Positions 48,701-57,305 of a stretch of 64,000 nt of DNA are shown here, piece after piece. Both the position numbers and the translations under genes were made by a program. Where the stretch lies: NCBI RefSeq assembly GCF_009834765.1, contig NZ_WVHP01000001.1, positions 62,001 through 126,000 of the forward strand, read 5' to 3'. The DNA comes from Saccharibacter sp. EH611. GTDB lineage: Bacteria; Pseudomonadota; Alphaproteobacteria; Acetobacterales; Acetobacteraceae. Below the pieces are notes generated by a model. That model saw nothing but the letters and a program-made list of their open reading frames with translations, was not told the DNA's origin and did not search any database. Each line of letters starts with the position of its first letter. Position 1 is the first letter of the stretch.

Positions 48701-48968
48701 TGAGGCCATCATCAAAGCAAGTGAGCTCCGGTTCCGCCCTATCCTCATGACCTCCATGGCCGCTGCCTTGGGCGCTGTCCCTCTCATGATTGGCCATGGA
48801 TATGGGAGCGAGATGCGTCATCCCCTTGGGGTCTCTATTTTAGGAGGGTTGTGCCTCAGCCAACTCCTCACACTTTACACGACACCGGTCGTTTATCTTT
48901 ACTTAGACCGTCTCGGCAGCTGGTTTCGCCATTGCCGAAATCGCTTTCCTCTTTCATCATCACACTGA
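45699..48968 (+). CDS. RND efflux permease 2 (MdtC-like)
   Basis: Second RND pump subunit, about 1089 residues, with the same layout as permease 1: LFVDRPVGTTLMALALFLAG at the start, the TGFVVDDAIVVLENIT proton-relay segment, and the second-half ILLIGIVKKNAIMLIDFA. It is clearly diverged from its neighbour, so this is an old duplication rather than a tandem repeat. The frame is open to 45657, but the ATG at 45699, overlapping the previous stop in ATGA, gives the normal N-terminus. In MdtBC two such permeases assemble as a B2C trimer; that stoichiometry is family knowledge only. Confidence 0.93.
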   Translation: MTLARLFVDRPVGTTLMALALFLAGLLGYTQLPVSDLPNVDYPVIMVTANQPGASPSEIASTTAEPLERHLGAIAGIREITSQSTVNQTRILLQFDLSRDINGAARDVQSSLRAARQDLPTTLRSDPSYMKANSNGPPIMVLTLTSSTRTPQQLFDFASNVITPGLGQVAGVGNVDLKGSALPAVRVELNPLRLFHYGIGFEDIRAALASANAHTPKGFLQINGKRMILATNDQATGARAYRDLIIAYRNAQPVRLSDVADVVDGAEDLRQSGFVNGQADIICTVYPQSGANVIKTTDGLKANLPKIRSALPGNTQLDLRLDRSTMIRASLADTQLTLILSVLLVVIVVLLFLRRPTTVLIPAIVVPVSIVTTFGLMRLFNYQLDTMSLMALTIVTGFVVDDAIVVLENITRYLEMGHSPRDAAILGTDEVTFTVISITLSLIVVFAPIFLMEGIAGQFFHEFAMTMVCALLVSLFLSLSLTPMLSAQLVRLPEEKTASPSRFWAAVNNGLDRGLHLLTTGYSRSLHRAVRHPRLIILSLPLTIALAAYLFIVLPKELFPQEDQGMLMGRLVADQSISFHALQNMTRQAEKLLARDPDVESVIGGLGKRSSNSVNCFITLKPRSERHDSVADTIARLSHLFRHNSGLTLRLRLPSLIGGGARSTDGAYQYTLQGNSAEELYAWTPRLVSALSHLPMIRDVSSDVEQNGRGITLFIDRDIEARYNVTPQLISNALYDAFGQRSASVIYGPLNQYRVIVETAPRFWENPSFLKQMWVSVSGGTAHGGYASNNIRVRQNGPVPTTLSQSQLSYQNAMANALAGGKSASSGAAVTTQRETLVPLRQLGELKEVNEPLAVNHQGQFVATTISFNLAPGAALGPAMTAIQSAIVSLHLPRTIQGSFAGSAATLKKSVNQEPLLIAAALAVVYIVLGILYESLIHPITILSTLPSAGVGALLSVALLGEPFSLLTLIGVILLIGIVKKNAIMLIDFAVAAQRNGLSPHEAIIKASELRFRPILMTSMAAALGAVPLMIGHGYGSEMRHPLGVSILGGLCLSQLLTLYTTPVVYLYLDRLGSWFRHCRNRFPLSSSH

Positions 48969-48997
48969 CTGTGTCCTGATTGGAGCCGCCTTTTCCT

Positions 48998-50518
48998 ATG
49001 CGCCACCTGACGTCTTTCCGCACCTCTCTTCTACTCTCTCCGGCGATGTTCTCCCTCCTAGGTGGTTGCATGGTGGGGCCTCATTACCATCGCCCCAAAG
49101 CGATTATCTCCGATCGTTTTAAAGAAGCACCACCACCTGCAGGCTGGCAAAAAGCTCACCCTTCTATGAGCACGCTTCCTAAAGGGGATTGGTGGCGGAT
49201 TTTCAATGACCCACTCCTCAACCAACTTGAAGAAGAAGTCGACCGTTCCAATCAGGGCTTGAAAGAATACGAAGCGCAATATCGCAAAGCACGCACACTC
49301 ATTGACTCCATCCGTGCCAATCTCTTCCCAACCTTGAACGGGAAATTCACCTTTAATCGCAATTCACAAGGGGCTACTGTCCCAGACGGAATTGACGGTG
49401 GCAGCCACTCCATCACCAATGTTACCAATACTTGGACAACCGGCCCGTCCGCGAATTGGACCGTTGATGTATGGGGTATGATCCGACGCCAAGTCCAACA
49501 ACAGGTCACTGCCTCACAAGCCAGCGCGGCTTTAATAGCAAATATGCGTCTCTCATATCAGCTAGAACTCGCGACTGACTATATCAACCTGCGCTATCAA
49601 GACAGCCTTATCCACCTCTATCAACGCAATGTTGGCCTCTATAGTCATAACCTCACCATTCTCACCAATCAGTTAGAAGCGGGTGTTGCAGACCCTACCA
49701 GCGTTCTTCAAGCACGCTATCAGCTCCAATCCACTCAGGCGAGCCTCTCGAATGCCCATGTTGCCCGCGCACAATATGAACACGCCATTGCTGTATTAAC
49801 GGGCAAGCCCCCAGCTGCACTGAGCATTCCTGATGGTGAGTTGGGCCGTACCGTCCCACCTGCTCCAACCATGCTGCCGAGTGAACTGCTGGAAAGACGA
49901 CCGGACATTGCTCAAGCTGAACGACAAATGGAAAGCTACAATGCTGAAATTGGCTATCGCATCGGCGCCTTCTACCCTCAATTTAACTTAAGTGCGAGCT
50001 ACGGCTATAGCGGGAACCCCCTCCAACAACTCATTCAAAGTGCAACGCGTGCATGGTCTCTTGGTGCTGCAGCCACAGAGACGATCTTCCAAGGAGGAGC
50101 TCGTACAGCCGCTGTACGTGAAGCTGAAGCCGATTATGACAACGCGGTTGCCACCTATCGGCAAACGGTTTTGAGTGCCCTACAAGACACAGAAGATCAG
50201 CTGTCTAATTTGCGCTATCTCAGCGATGTTTATCGCTATCAAGGCGGGGCCGTCTCAAGTGCTGAAGAAGCCGTTCGCGTCTCGATGAATGAATATTTAG
50301 CCGGCACACAAATCTATACAACCGTCATCACCGCTCAACAAACAGCGCTACAATATGAGCAAAATAAACTCCAAGTCCAACAGCAGCGCTTTCTCTCAGA
50401 GATTCGTTTGATCACAGACCTTGGAGGCGGATGGAGCTCTCACGAACTGCCAACTAAAAACGCCCTACAAACCGATAATCCATTTTTACCAAGCTTTATT
50501 CAGAAAGATAAAAACTAA
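48998..50518 (+). CDS. RND outer-membrane efflux lipoprotein (NodT family)
   Basis: TolC-like channel that completes the tripartite pump. The product is about 506 residues. It starts with a lipoprotein signal peptide whose lipobox is LLGGC (cysteine near residue 24), followed by GPHYHRP and the GDWWRIFNDPLLNQLEEE repeat of the OEP fold. Two repeated coiled-coil/barrel halves follow, with LLERRPDIAQAERQM between them, a signature of this family. A TTG at 48980 is in frame; the ATG at 48998 places the signal peptide correctly. It sits 29 bp behind permease 2 and is the last gene of the operon. Confidence 0.91.
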   Translation: MRHLTSFRTSLLLSPAMFSLLGGCMVGPHYHRPKAIISDRFKEAPPPAGWQKAHPSMSTLPKGDWWRIFNDPLLNQLEEEVDRSNQGLKEYEAQYRKARTLIDSIRANLFPTLNGKFTFNRNSQGATVPDGIDGGSHSITNVTNTWTTGPSANWTVDVWGMIRRQVQQQVTASQASAALIANMRLSYQLELATDYINLRYQDSLIHLYQRNVGLYSHNLTILTNQLEAGVADPTSVLQARYQLQSTQASLSNAHVARAQYEHAIAVLTGKPPAALSIPDGELGRTVPPAPTMLPSELLERRPDIAQAERQMESYNAEIGYRIGAFYPQFNLSASYGYSGNPLQQLIQSATRAWSLGAAATETIFQGGARTAAVREAEADYDNAVATYRQTVLSALQDTEDQLSNLRYLSDVYRYQGGAVSSAEEAVRVSMNEYLAGTQIYTTVITAQQTALQYEQNKLQVQQQRFLSEIRLITDLGGGWSSHELPTKNALQTDNPFLPSFIQKDKN

Positions 50519-50531
50519 TATCGTCATACCA

Positions 50532-50554
50532 CCCCCGCCCTCATACAGCGGGGG
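50532..50554 (+). terminator. Weak hairpin after the RND operon
   Basis: Seven-base GC stem (CCCCCGC / GCGGGGG) with a 9-nt loop, 13 bp past the stop. No T-run follows, so termination is uncertain. From here to 50746 no further gene or signal was seen. Confidence 0.4.
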
Positions 50555-50746
50555 AACTCAATAACTTTGGGAAAATGTAACTCTTTACATTTCAGGTCAG
50601 GGAACTCCAAACAAACACGTTTAATCTGACAAGCCAGAATGGCACCGGCCCGCACTAATATCTACTCTAATACGTTTCATATGCGGGCACAGCGCCTATC
50701 TGCCTCAAGAGTACCCAACAACTTTTATGGATAATACAACTCTAGC

Positions 50747-50917
50747 TTAGCATTTCTTTTTCTTACAGCACCCGAGCAATCCTTTACGACCCACCCGAAG
50801 ACCAAACAGAACAGCAGCACCCAACCATAACCATGGATGGTCAGCCACCAGCTCCTCAACTAAGCTTTTCGCTTCTTTCGACCAAGGACACATTTTCTCT
50901 TTAAGACAACCAAGCAT
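50747..50917 (-). CDS. Small cysteine-rich single-helix membrane protein
   Basis: A 56-residue ORF with an ATG start and a GAAAGG-type ribosome-binding site about 9 nt upstream. The N-terminal half (LGCLKEKMCPWSKEAK) carries two cysteines; the middle EELVADHPWLWLGAAVLFGL is one hydrophobic helix. The C-terminus is basic with three cysteines (CCKKKKC). The HPW-plus-helix pattern resembles the C-terminal anchor of DUF883/ElaB proteins and of the CsbD-like gene at 40663. It lies just behind the rplQ terminator on the same strand, with only about 30 bp for a promoter of its own, so read-through expression is possible. Function unknown. Confidence 0.6.
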   Translation of the reverse strand: MLGCLKEKMCPWSKEAKSLVEELVADHPWLWLGAAVLFGLRVGRKGLLGCCKKKKC

Positions 50918-50945
50918 TATTTCTCGCCTTTCCTTTATAGATAAA

Positions 50946-50978
50946 CAAAAAGGGCCGGCACACTAACGCGCCGACCCT
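50946..50978 (-). terminator. Terminator of the ribosomal protein operon after rplQ
   Basis: On the minus strand AGGGTCGGCGC and GTGCCGGCCCT form an 11-bp RNA stem (two G-U pairs) with a 6-nt loop, followed by TTTTTG. It lies 29 bp past the rplQ stop and is the clear end of the operon. Confidence 0.85.
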
Positions 50979-51006
50979 CTTCTTATTCTCTCTTTGGAGA
51001 GAAATC

Positions 51007-51429
51007 TCAAGCAGCTTCCTGCTGACCTTCAGCATTCTGAGCAGGCCCACTGTCCTTGCCCTTTGCTTCGAGGTCGCGATCCACAAACTCAATCACAGCC
51101 ATGTCTGCATTATCACCATAACGCACACCAGCTTTCAGCACACGTGTATAACCACCATTGCGGCTCTCATAGCGCTTGCTCAAAGCAGCAAACAGCTTAG
51201 AGACAATGGCTTCATCACGCAGTTGAGCAAAAGCTTGACGACGTGCATGCAGCGTGCCGCGCTTGCCAAGAGTGATCAACTTTTCTGCAACCGGGCGAAG
51301 TTCCTTCGCCTTTGGTAGCGTTGTTGTGATCTGCTCATGCTTAATCAAAGCCACAGCCATGTTGCGGAACATCGCTGCACGATGAGTAGAAGTAACACCG
51401 AGCTTACGCCCGCCCAGATTATGACGCAT
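51007..51429 (-). CDS. rplQ: 50S ribosomal protein L17
   Basis: Large-subunit protein near the exit tunnel. The 140-residue product starts [20 protein letters not shown] and contains the typical [20 protein letters not shown] and [20 protein letters not shown]. It ends in a Lys/Gln/Glu-rich tail. It follows rpoA by 44 bp and is the last gene of the alpha-type end of the operon, with an efficient terminator behind it. Confidence 0.97.
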   Translation of the reverse strand: MRHNLGGRKLGVTSTHRAAMFRNMAVALIKHEQITTTLPKAKELRPVAEKLITLGKRGTLHARRQAFAQLRDEAIVSKLFAALSKRYESRNGGYTRVLKAGVRYGDNADMAVIEFVDRDLEAKGKDSGPAQNAEGQQEAA

Positions 51430-51473
51430 TTTCTTTCCCTAATCTTTACCCAAAGCTTCCCAGCCAAGGCCTA

Positions 51474-52499
51474 TTAGAATGTCTCGTCGAGACGCCGGGC
51501 CAGATCCTCAATGCTCTCTGGCGGCCAAGCTGGAACATTCATTCCCAGCGAAAGCCCCATGCCTGTGAGCACTTCTTTGATCTCATTCAGCGACTTACGA
51601 CCGAAGTTCGGAGTCCGCAGCATTTCCTGCTCGCTCTTCTGCACGAGATCGCCAATATAGACAATATTGTCGTTCTTCAAGCAGTTTGCACTTCGTACTG
51701 AAAGCTCAAGTTCATCCACTTTACGCAGCAGATGACGGCTAAACGGCAGGTCATCCTGAGGCTCTTCATTTTGAACCGGACGAGGCTCATCGAAGTTAAT
51801 GAAGAGTTGGAGCTGATCCTGAAGAACACGCGCAGCCAAAGCCAAGCTGTCTTCTGGTGTTACGACACCATTTGTTTCCACTGTCAGCAGAAGTTTATCA
51901 TAGTCTGTCACCTGCCCAACACGGGTTGGCTCGACTTTATAAGAAACACGCTGAACCGGGGAATAAATCGCGTCAATGGGGATCAGACCAATAGGAGCAT
52001 CATCCGGACGATTTGCAGTGGCCGGAACATACCCCTTACCCATATTGACGGTGAATTCCATACCAAGCTTGACATCATCATCAAGGGTGCAGATCACCAG
52101 ATCAGGATTCATCACTTCAATGTCATGACCTGTCTGAATTTGCCCTGCAGTCACCTCACCCGGCCCTGTAGCCGTGAGGATCATGCGCTTCGGCCCTTCA
52201 CCATGCATACGCAGCGCCAGCTGCTTCACATTCAGCACGATGTCCGTAACGTCCTCACGCACTCCTGCGACGGACGAGAACTCATGCAGAACCCCATCAA
52301 TCTGGATTGCCGTTACTGCGGCACCCTGAAGAGAGGAGAGAAGAACACGACGCAGAGCGTTACCCACCGTGAGACCGAAACCACGCTCAAGCGGCTCAGC
52401 CACGATCGTCGCAATGCGCGAAGGAACCGGGCCAGGCTCGACTTCAAGCTTCTCCGGTTTGATGAGGGACTGCCAGTTTTTCTGGAGAACCAAGGTCAT
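51474..52499 (-). CDS. rpoA: RNA polymerase alpha subunit
   Basis: The 341-residue subunit that nucleates RNA polymerase assembly and contacts UP elements and activators. The N-terminal domain shows [20 protein letters not shown] near residue 33. The C-terminal domain begins around 260 and ends in the helices [19 protein letters not shown] and [16 protein letters not shown] that bind DNA. A 12-bp hairpin separates it from rpsK upstream. rpsD, which precedes rpoA in many bacteria, is absent here, as is common in alphaproteobacteria. Confidence 0.97.
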   Translation of the reverse strand: MTLVLQKNWQSLIKPEKLEVEPGPVPSRIATIVAEPLERGFGLTVGNALRRVLLSSLQGAAVTAIQIDGVLHEFSSVAGVREDVTDIVLNVKQLALRMHGEGPKRMILTATGPGEVTAGQIQTGHDIEVMNPDLVICTLDDDVKLGMEFTVNMGKGYVPATANRPDDAPIGLIPIDAIYSPVQRVSYKVEPTRVGQVTDYDKLLLTVETNGVVTPEDSLALAARVLQDQLQLFINFDEPRPVQNEEPQDDLPFSRHLLRKVDELELSVRSANCLKNDNIVYIGDLVQKSEQEMLRTPNFGRKSLNEIKEVLTGMGLSLGMNVPAWPPESIEDLARRLDETF

Positions 52500-52582
52500 G
52501 GCCTTTCAAACAACGAAGCCCGCCACGAAAAATGGCGGCGCCAGGCCCGCACAGAATCGTGCGGTAAAAACTTTCCCAGTTT

Positions 52583-52615
52583 ATGTGGTTGCCCAATGCT
52601 CCCGGGCAACCACAT
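52583..52615 (-). promoter_or_regulatory. Strong hairpin in the rpsK-rpoA spacer
   Basis: Perfect 12-bp stem (ATGTGGTTGCCC / GGGCAACCACAT) with a 9-nt loop, 8 bp past the rpsK stop. On the minus strand AAACTGGGAAAGTTTTTACC follows, so a T-run exists but begins about 12 nt after the stem. It could lower rpoA-rplQ expression or mark an RNA processing site. It is not a classic terminator. Confidence 0.6.
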
Positions 52616-52622
52616 GGACTGA

Positions 52623-53015
52623 TTAAACGCGACGACGCTTACGCGGACGGCACCCGTTATGAGGAACCGGCGTCATGTCACGAATCGAGGTGATCGTAAA
52701 ACCAACTGCTTGCAAAGCACGCAGAGCACTTTCACGACCTGACCCCGGACCGGAGACTTCAATCTCCAGAGTTTCCATCCCATGCTCACGAGCCTTACGA
52801 CCGGCTTCCTCAGCTGCCACCTGAGCGGCATATGGTGTGGACTTACGTGAGCCCTTAAAGCCCTGAGCCCCTGAGGAAGACCAAGAAATCGCATTACCCT
52901 GTGCATCGGCAATGGTAATCATGGTGTTATTGAAGGTCGAAAGAACGTGCGCAACACCAGAAATGATGTTTTTGCGCTCCTTCTTACGAATACGCGGTGC
53001 GGCAGCCTTGGCCAT
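52623..53015 (-). CDS. rpsK: 30S ribosomal protein S11
   Basis: Platform protein next to the 3' end of 16S rRNA. The 130-residue product has the family core [20 protein letters not shown], the segment [20 protein letters not shown], and the C-terminal [15 protein letters not shown]. It is placed between rpsM and rpoA as usual. A hairpin follows its stop. Confidence 0.97.
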   Translation of the reverse strand: MAKAAAPRIRKKERKNIISGVAHVLSTFNNTMITIADAQGNAISWSSSGAQGFKGSRKSTPYAAQVAAEEAGRKAREHGMETLEIEVSGPGSGRESALRALQAVGFTITSIRDMTPVPHNGCRPRKRRRV

Positions 53016-53066
53016 AATTTGCTTGTCCTACTAAATTCGCTAAAGCTCGAAAGAAGTTACGCTATC

Positions 53067-53435
53067 TTACTTCTTCTTACCGGCAATGGCCACAGCCTTA
53101 CCCTTACGGGTACGGGCATTCGTATGCGTCCGCTGACCACGTACCGGCAGACTACGACGATGGCGCAGACCGCGATAGCAACCCAAATCCATCAGGCGTT
53201 TGATGTTCATCGCTTTTTCACGACGAAGATCACCCTCAACCCGATACTCACTATCAATCAATTCACGAATCTTGACGATCTCATCGTCAGAGAGTTCGTT
53301 CACGCGCTTTGCATCAGCAATGCCCAGCTTTGCACAGATTGCCTGTGCACTTGTTGGGCCAATGCCATAAACATAGCGCAGACCAATGACCACCCGCTTG
53401 TTGGTCGGAATGTTTACGCCGGCAATACGTGCCAC
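53067..53435 (-). CDS. rpsM: 30S ribosomal protein S13
   Basis: Head protein that contacts the P-site tRNA and forms inter-subunit bridge B1. The 122-residue product starts [20 protein letters not shown] and ends with the basic [16 protein letters not shown] tail. The start is GTG, with GGGAG 8 nt upstream. A 219-bp leader with several hairpins separates it from adk, which suggests that rpsM-rpsK-rpoA-rplQ can be expressed partly independently of the upstream operon. Confidence 0.97.
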   Translation of the reverse strand: MARIAGVNIPTNKRVVIGLRYVYGIGPTSAQAICAKLGIADAKRVNELSDDEIVKIRELIDSEYRVEGDLRREKAMNIKRLMDLGCYRGLRHRRSLPVRGQRTHTNARTRKGKAVAIAGKKK

Positions 53436-53654
53436 GCTAATTCTCCCATCAACGCGGCGCCTTCACCGCGTCCCCAAAAAAATCTCTGTTCGACTAAGGA
53501 CTAATGAACCCTTGTGAGGTCACTTTATCCTCTGCAAAACGATTCCGGCTTTTAGAGCCGTATCTACTACGTGCTGGGCGAGATATACCCCCCAGCCGCA
53601 CAAGTCAAACAATACCGATCACTTTTTCGTGATCACACTCAATATCCAGAGCTA
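53436..53654 (-). promoter_or_regulatory. Structured leader between adk and rpsM
   Basis: 219 bp with three inverted repeats: GATCAC/GTGATC (53617-53634), CGGCT/AGCCG (53546-53560) and ACGCGG/CCGCGT (53452-53471). The last lies just before the rpsM ribosome-binding site, after a TTTTTTTGGGG stretch. Possible internal promoter, attenuator or ribosomal-protein binding site. No small gene such as rpmJ was found here. Confidence 0.4.
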
Positions 53655-54227
53655 TCAAGCAGTTGCAAGAATATCATCTATCTTCTTAGCAACATTTTCA
53701 ACAGTCTGCATACCATCGATACGCTTCAAACGTCCATTCTGCTCATAATAAGGCAGAATAGGGGCCGTCTGAGCGCGATAAACCTCCAGACGAGAACGGA
53801 CAACCTCTGGACGATCATCAGGGCGACGTGAACCGTCCTCCCCAACCCGTTCCGCTAGACGACGAACCAATGCTTCTTCTGCCACATCGAGCAAAATAAC
53901 CGCATTAATCTTTAAACCTTTGTGCTCCAGCATAGAATCCAGAGCTACGGCCTGACTTTCTGTCCGGGGGAACCCATCCAGAATAAATCCTTGCGAACAA
54001 TCAGGCTCTGCTATCCGGTTTTCAATCATTTGCACCATGATTGGATCAGGAACAAACTGCCCCTTCTCCATTAACTCACGTGCCTGAAGACCAATAGGTG
54101 TCTCAGCAGCAACCTCAGCACGAAGCATATCTCCTGTAGAGATCTGCTTCACCCCATAGGCAGCTTCTAAACGCTTCGCTTGCGTACCCTTGCCTGCTCC
54201 CGGAGGACCAAGAAGAATAATATTCAC
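53655..54227 (-). CDS. adk: Adenylate kinase
   Basis: Interconverts AMP, ADP and ATP. The 190-residue product has the P-loop GPPGAGKGTQ near residue 8, the AMP-binding ISTGDMLRAE, GFPRTESQA and the family DRPEVVRSRLEVYRAQ. The lid segment is the short version without zinc cysteines, typical of alphaproteobacterial enzymes. Its start overlaps the secY stop (four bases), so secY and adk are coupled. Confidence 0.97.
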   Translation of the reverse strand: MNIILLGPPGAGKGTQAKRLEAAYGVKQISTGDMLRAEVAAETPIGLQARELMEKGQFVPDPIMVQMIENRIAEPDCSQGFILDGFPRTESQAVALDSMLEHKGLKINAVILLDVAEEALVRRLAERVGEDGSRRPDDRPEVVRSRLEVYRAQTAPILPYYEQNGRLKRIDGMQTVENVAKKIDDILATA

Positions 54228-55588
54228 CGTTGCATTCCTTTTTCTCTGGAACGACCACCACGCCCACGCTGCTTACGCATAAGCCCCTGGTATTGGTGAG
54301 CAACAAGGTGAGATTGTGCCTGCGTTACCGTATCAATCGTAACCGATACAATAATGATCAAACTGGTTCCGCCAAAATAGAAAGGAACGTTATAATGATT
54401 GATCAAAAATTGCGGCAACAAGCACACCAACACCATGTAAGCCGCACCAATCGTCGTCAGACGCGAGAGGATTCGATCAAAATAGGTTGCTGTATTGGCA
54501 CCAGGACGAATGCCGGGAATAAAACCACCCTGTTTCCGTAGATTCTCCGCTGTTTCCTCTGGGTTAAAACTCACAGCAGCGTAGAAATACGAGAAAAACA
54601 CAATCATCGCGGCATAAAATGCCATATAGAGTGGCTGCCCTTGTGAAAGCCATTGGCTCATCCGTCCCAAAATGCCGCCGTGATTATGCATGAAACCAGC
54701 CAATGTGGTCGGAATCAACAAAACAGAAGACGCAAAAATAGGCGGAATGACACCAGCTGTATTCACCTTCAGTGGCATATGCGTTGAGTCACCACCATAG
54801 ATGCGGTTACCCACCTGCCGTTTAGGATACTGGACAACGACACGACGCTGCGCCTGCTCCATAAACACAATAAAGATGATAACAGCGAGGGCCAGCACTA
54901 AGAAAACCGCGACAAAAAACGGCGAAAGTGCTCCTGTGCGGCCTAGCTCAAACAAGCTACCCATCGCATGAGGCAAATTAGCAACAATACCTGAAAAAAT
55001 AATCAGTGAAATGCCATTACCTAGCCCGCGCGACGTGATCTGCTCTCCAAGCCACATTAAGAACATTGTCCCCGTCACCAACATGACGACATAAGGGATA
55101 ATGAACATAATACCAGGAGAAATCACCGCACTCGCCCCGCTCTGGGAGCGTAAACTCTCCAAGCCCATCGCAAAACCATAAGCTTGTATGATCGCAATGA
55201 AGACCGTTAGATAACGCGTATACTGGTTAAGTTTCTTGCGCCCGCTTTCCCCTTCTTTCTTCATAGCTTCCATAGAAGGTAGAGCTGTCGAAAGAAGCTG
55301 GATAATAATGGACGCACTGATATACGGCATAATGTTCAATGCAAACAGCGTCATGCGACCAAGCGCACCACCTGTAAACATATCAAACATTCCAAGAATG
55401 CCGTTTTGTTGCTGAGACGCGATCTGCCCTAAAACAGTCGCATCAATACCAGGTACCGGAATAAAGGTTCCCAGTCGGTAAACGATCAGCACCCCAAGTG
55501 TGAATAAAATACGCTTTTTAAGTTCAGTTGCCTTAGAAAACGAACTCATACTGAGGTTGCCGGCTAACTGTTCAGCGGCAGAAGCCAT
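54224..55588 (-). CDS. secY: Protein translocase subunit SecY
   Basis: Channel-forming subunit of the Sec translocon. The 454-residue protein has ten predicted helices, the early LGVLIVYRLGTFIPVPGID pattern and the ALNIMPYISASIIIQLL plug-region signature, and cytosolic loops with ESGRKKLNQYTRYLT and RKQGGFIPGIRPG. The basic C-terminus (KQRGRGGRSREKG) is typical. It follows rplO by 98 bp and overlaps adk. Confidence 0.97.
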   Translation of the reverse strand: MASAAEQLAGNLSMSSFSKATELKKRILFTLGVLIVYRLGTFIPVPGIDATVLGQIASQQQNGILGMFDMFTGGALGRMTLFALNIMPYISASIIIQLLSTALPSMEAMKKEGESGRKKLNQYTRYLTVFIAIIQAYGFAMGLESLRSQSGASAVISPGIMFIIPYVVMLVTGTMFLMWLGEQITSRGLGNGISLIIFSGIVANLPHAMGSLFELGRTGALSPFFVAVFLVLALAVIIFIVFMEQAQRRVVVQYPKRQVGNRIYGGDSTHMPLKVNTAGVIPPIFASSVLLIPTTLAGFMHNHGGILGRMSQWLSQGQPLYMAFYAAMIVFFSYFYAAVSFNPEETAENLRKQGGFIPGIRPGANTATYFDRILSRLTTIGAAYMVLVCLLPQFLINHYNVPFYFGGTSLIIIVSVTIDTVTQAQSHLVAHQYQGLMRKQRGRGGRSREKGMQR

Positions 55589-55686
55589 CTCCCCGTCCTT
55601 TCATGAAAACAGCGCCGCCGCACAAAGTACGGGGCGCCGTTCACTCGATCACCCTATCCCAGAAATGCAGCTGGGCATAAGAGTTC

Positions 55687-56175
55687 TCAGGCCTGAGCCT
55701 GAGCCTCTTTTTTGGTGGCCAATACCTTGACGGAACCGCCAGCTTTCTCAACTGCAGCACGCGCTGCAGCAGAAGCCCCGGCAACCTCAAAGTTTAGTCC
55801 CTGAGAAAGTTCACCTTTCGCCAGAAGACGTACACCAGCCACCTTGCGGCTTCCAACGAGACCAGCCTCACGGAGTGTCTCAATTGTCACCGGTGCTGCA
55901 GCAGAAAGCTTACCAGCTTCCAGAGCCTTACTCACGGCACCCAGATTAACCGCCGCATATTCCTTACGGAAAATATTGACAAAGCCACGCTTCGGCATAC
56001 GGCGATAAATCGGGAGCTGACCACCCTCGAAACCGTTAATGGAAACACCTGAACGGGCTTTCTGACCTTTATGGCCTTTCCCTGAGGTTTTTCCCTTACC
56101 TGAACCGATACCACGGCCCAAGCGCTTGCTACGGTAGCGAGCACCAGCGTTATCACGCAGTTCATTTAGGTTCAT
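55687..56175 (-). CDS. rplO: 50S ribosomal protein L15
   Basis: Assembly protein of the large subunit. The 162-residue product begins with the Gly/Arg-rich extension ([20 protein letters not shown]) that threads into 23S rRNA, followed by the globular SecY-operon-type fold, ending in KKEAQAQA. It starts 1 bp after the rpmD stop and is followed by a 98-bp spacer before secY. Confidence 0.97.
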   Translation of the reverse strand: MNLNELRDNAGARYRSKRLGRGIGSGKGKTSGKGHKGQKARSGVSINGFEGGQLPIYRRMPKRGFVNIFRKEYAAVNLGAVSKALEAGKLSAAAPVTIETLREAGLVGSRKVAGVRLLAKGELSQGLNFEVAGASAAARAAVEKAGGSVKVLATKKEAQAQA

Positions 56176-56176
56176 C

Positions 56177-56368
56177 TTAGCCCTCCACCTTCAACAGGTG
56201 GGATACCTTACGGATCATGCCGCGCACAGCCGAGGTATCCTCCAGAACACGGAAGGAACCGATGCCACGAAGGCCCAGCCCCTTAATCGTTTCCGCCTGA
56301 CCAGGTTTGGAACCAATCACCGAAGCAATCTGTGTTACCCGGACGGTCTTACCCTGAGAATCAGACAT
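56177..56368 (-). CDS. rpmD: 50S ribosomal protein L30
   Basis: Small L30 of 63 residues: [20 protein letters not shown], then [15 protein letters not shown] and the usual [10 protein letters not shown] end. The frame is open upstream to 56476 inside rpsE, but the ATG at 56368, preceded by GGAGGG 5 nt away, is the real start. It overlaps the rpsE end by eight bases. Confidence 0.95.
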   Translation of the reverse strand: MSDSQGKTVRVTQIASVIGSKPGQAETIKGLGLRGIGSFRVLEDTSAVRGMIRKVSHLLKVEG

Positions 56369-56930
56369 TTGCACCCTCCGTCTCCGAATGGTCACGACGT
56401 CCGAAGATCTCATAGGTCTTCTTACCGCGACGTGATGCGACCTGACGCGGGCTGCTCGAACGCTCAAGAGCGTCAAAAGCGGCCTTAATCATGTTGTGTG
56501 GGTTCCGAGTGCCCAAGCTTTTAGCGACAACGTCACTCACGCCCAAGCTTTCGAATACCGCACGGATCGGACCACCAGCAATAATCCCCGTCCCTGCATC
56601 AGCTGCACGAACCACGACCTTACCAGCACCGAAACGGCCCACAGCGTCATGATGAAGAGTACGGCCCTCTTTCATCGGTACGCGGATCATAGTGCGACGA
56701 GCATGTTCAGTTGCTTTACGGATAGCCTCAGGCACCTCGCGGGCCTTACCAGCACCGTAACCAACGCGACCTTTCTGGTCACCAACAACCACCAACGCAG
56801 CAAAAGCAAAACGGCGACCGCCCTTTACCACTTTTGCAACACGGTTAATGGTTACCAGCTTATCGACCAGCTCATCACCCTGCTCACGCTCACGACCACC
56901 ACGGCCGCCTTCTCTTGGCTCACGTGCCAT
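56361..56930 (-). CDS. rpsE: 30S ribosomal protein S5
   Basis: S5 takes part in accuracy of decoding and mRNA unwinding. The 189-residue product shows [20 protein letters not shown] and [17 protein letters not shown] of the RNA-binding domain, then the C-terminal domain with [17 protein letters not shown]. The N-terminus has an extra Arg/Gly/Glu-rich stretch of about 20 residues. It lies between rplR and rpmD. Confidence 0.97.
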   Translation of the reverse strand: MAREPREGGRGGREREQGDELVDKLVTINRVAKVVKGGRRFAFAALVVVGDQKGRVGYGAGKAREVPEAIRKATEHARRTMIRVPMKEGRTLHHDAVGRFGAGKVVVRAADAGTGIIAGGPIRAVFESLGVSDVVAKSLGTRNPHNMIKAAFDALERSSSPRQVASRRGKKTYEIFGRRDHSETEGANV

Positions 56931-56942
56931 GTGTGATCCTCC

Positions 56943-57305
56943 TTAGAACGACAGCCCGCCCTCGCGGGCAGCCTCTGCCAGGGCTTTCACCCGGCCATGA
57001 TACAGATAAGCGCCACGGTCGAAAACAACCTCTTTGACGCCTGCCTTAACAGCACGCTCGGCCACAAGCTTACCAATAATGGTAGCCGCATCAATGTTGG
57101 CGCCTGTCTTACCCGCTTCACGAACACTCTTTTCAAGCGTTGAAGCACTTGCGACAGTGCGGCCATGCGCATCATCAATCAGCTGAGCATGAATGTGCTT
57201 GTTAGAGCGGAAGACCGACAAACGCGGCCGGCCGCCGCTCTTGCGACGAAGCTGGAAACGCAACCGCTTGCGGCGACGTTCCTGCAATCCTTGCAGCGAT
57301 GCCAT
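56943..57305 (-). CDS. rplR: 50S ribosomal protein L18
   Basis: 5S rRNA-binding protein of 120 residues with the family pattern [18 protein letters not shown] and ending [17 protein letters not shown]. Its ATG overlaps the rplF stop by one base (TAATG). Confidence 0.97.
   Translation of the reverse strand: MASLQGLQERRRKRLRFQLRRKSGGRPRLSVFRSNKHIHAQLIDDAHGRTVASASTLEKSVREAGKTGANIDAATIIGKLVAERAVKAGVKEVVFDRGAYLYHGRVKALAEAAREGGLSF

Noticed and set aside
51732-52622. Open frame of 296 codons on the plus strand across rpoA
   Set aside because: Fully antisense to rpoA, no recognisable domain, composition typical of a shadow frame of a conserved gene.
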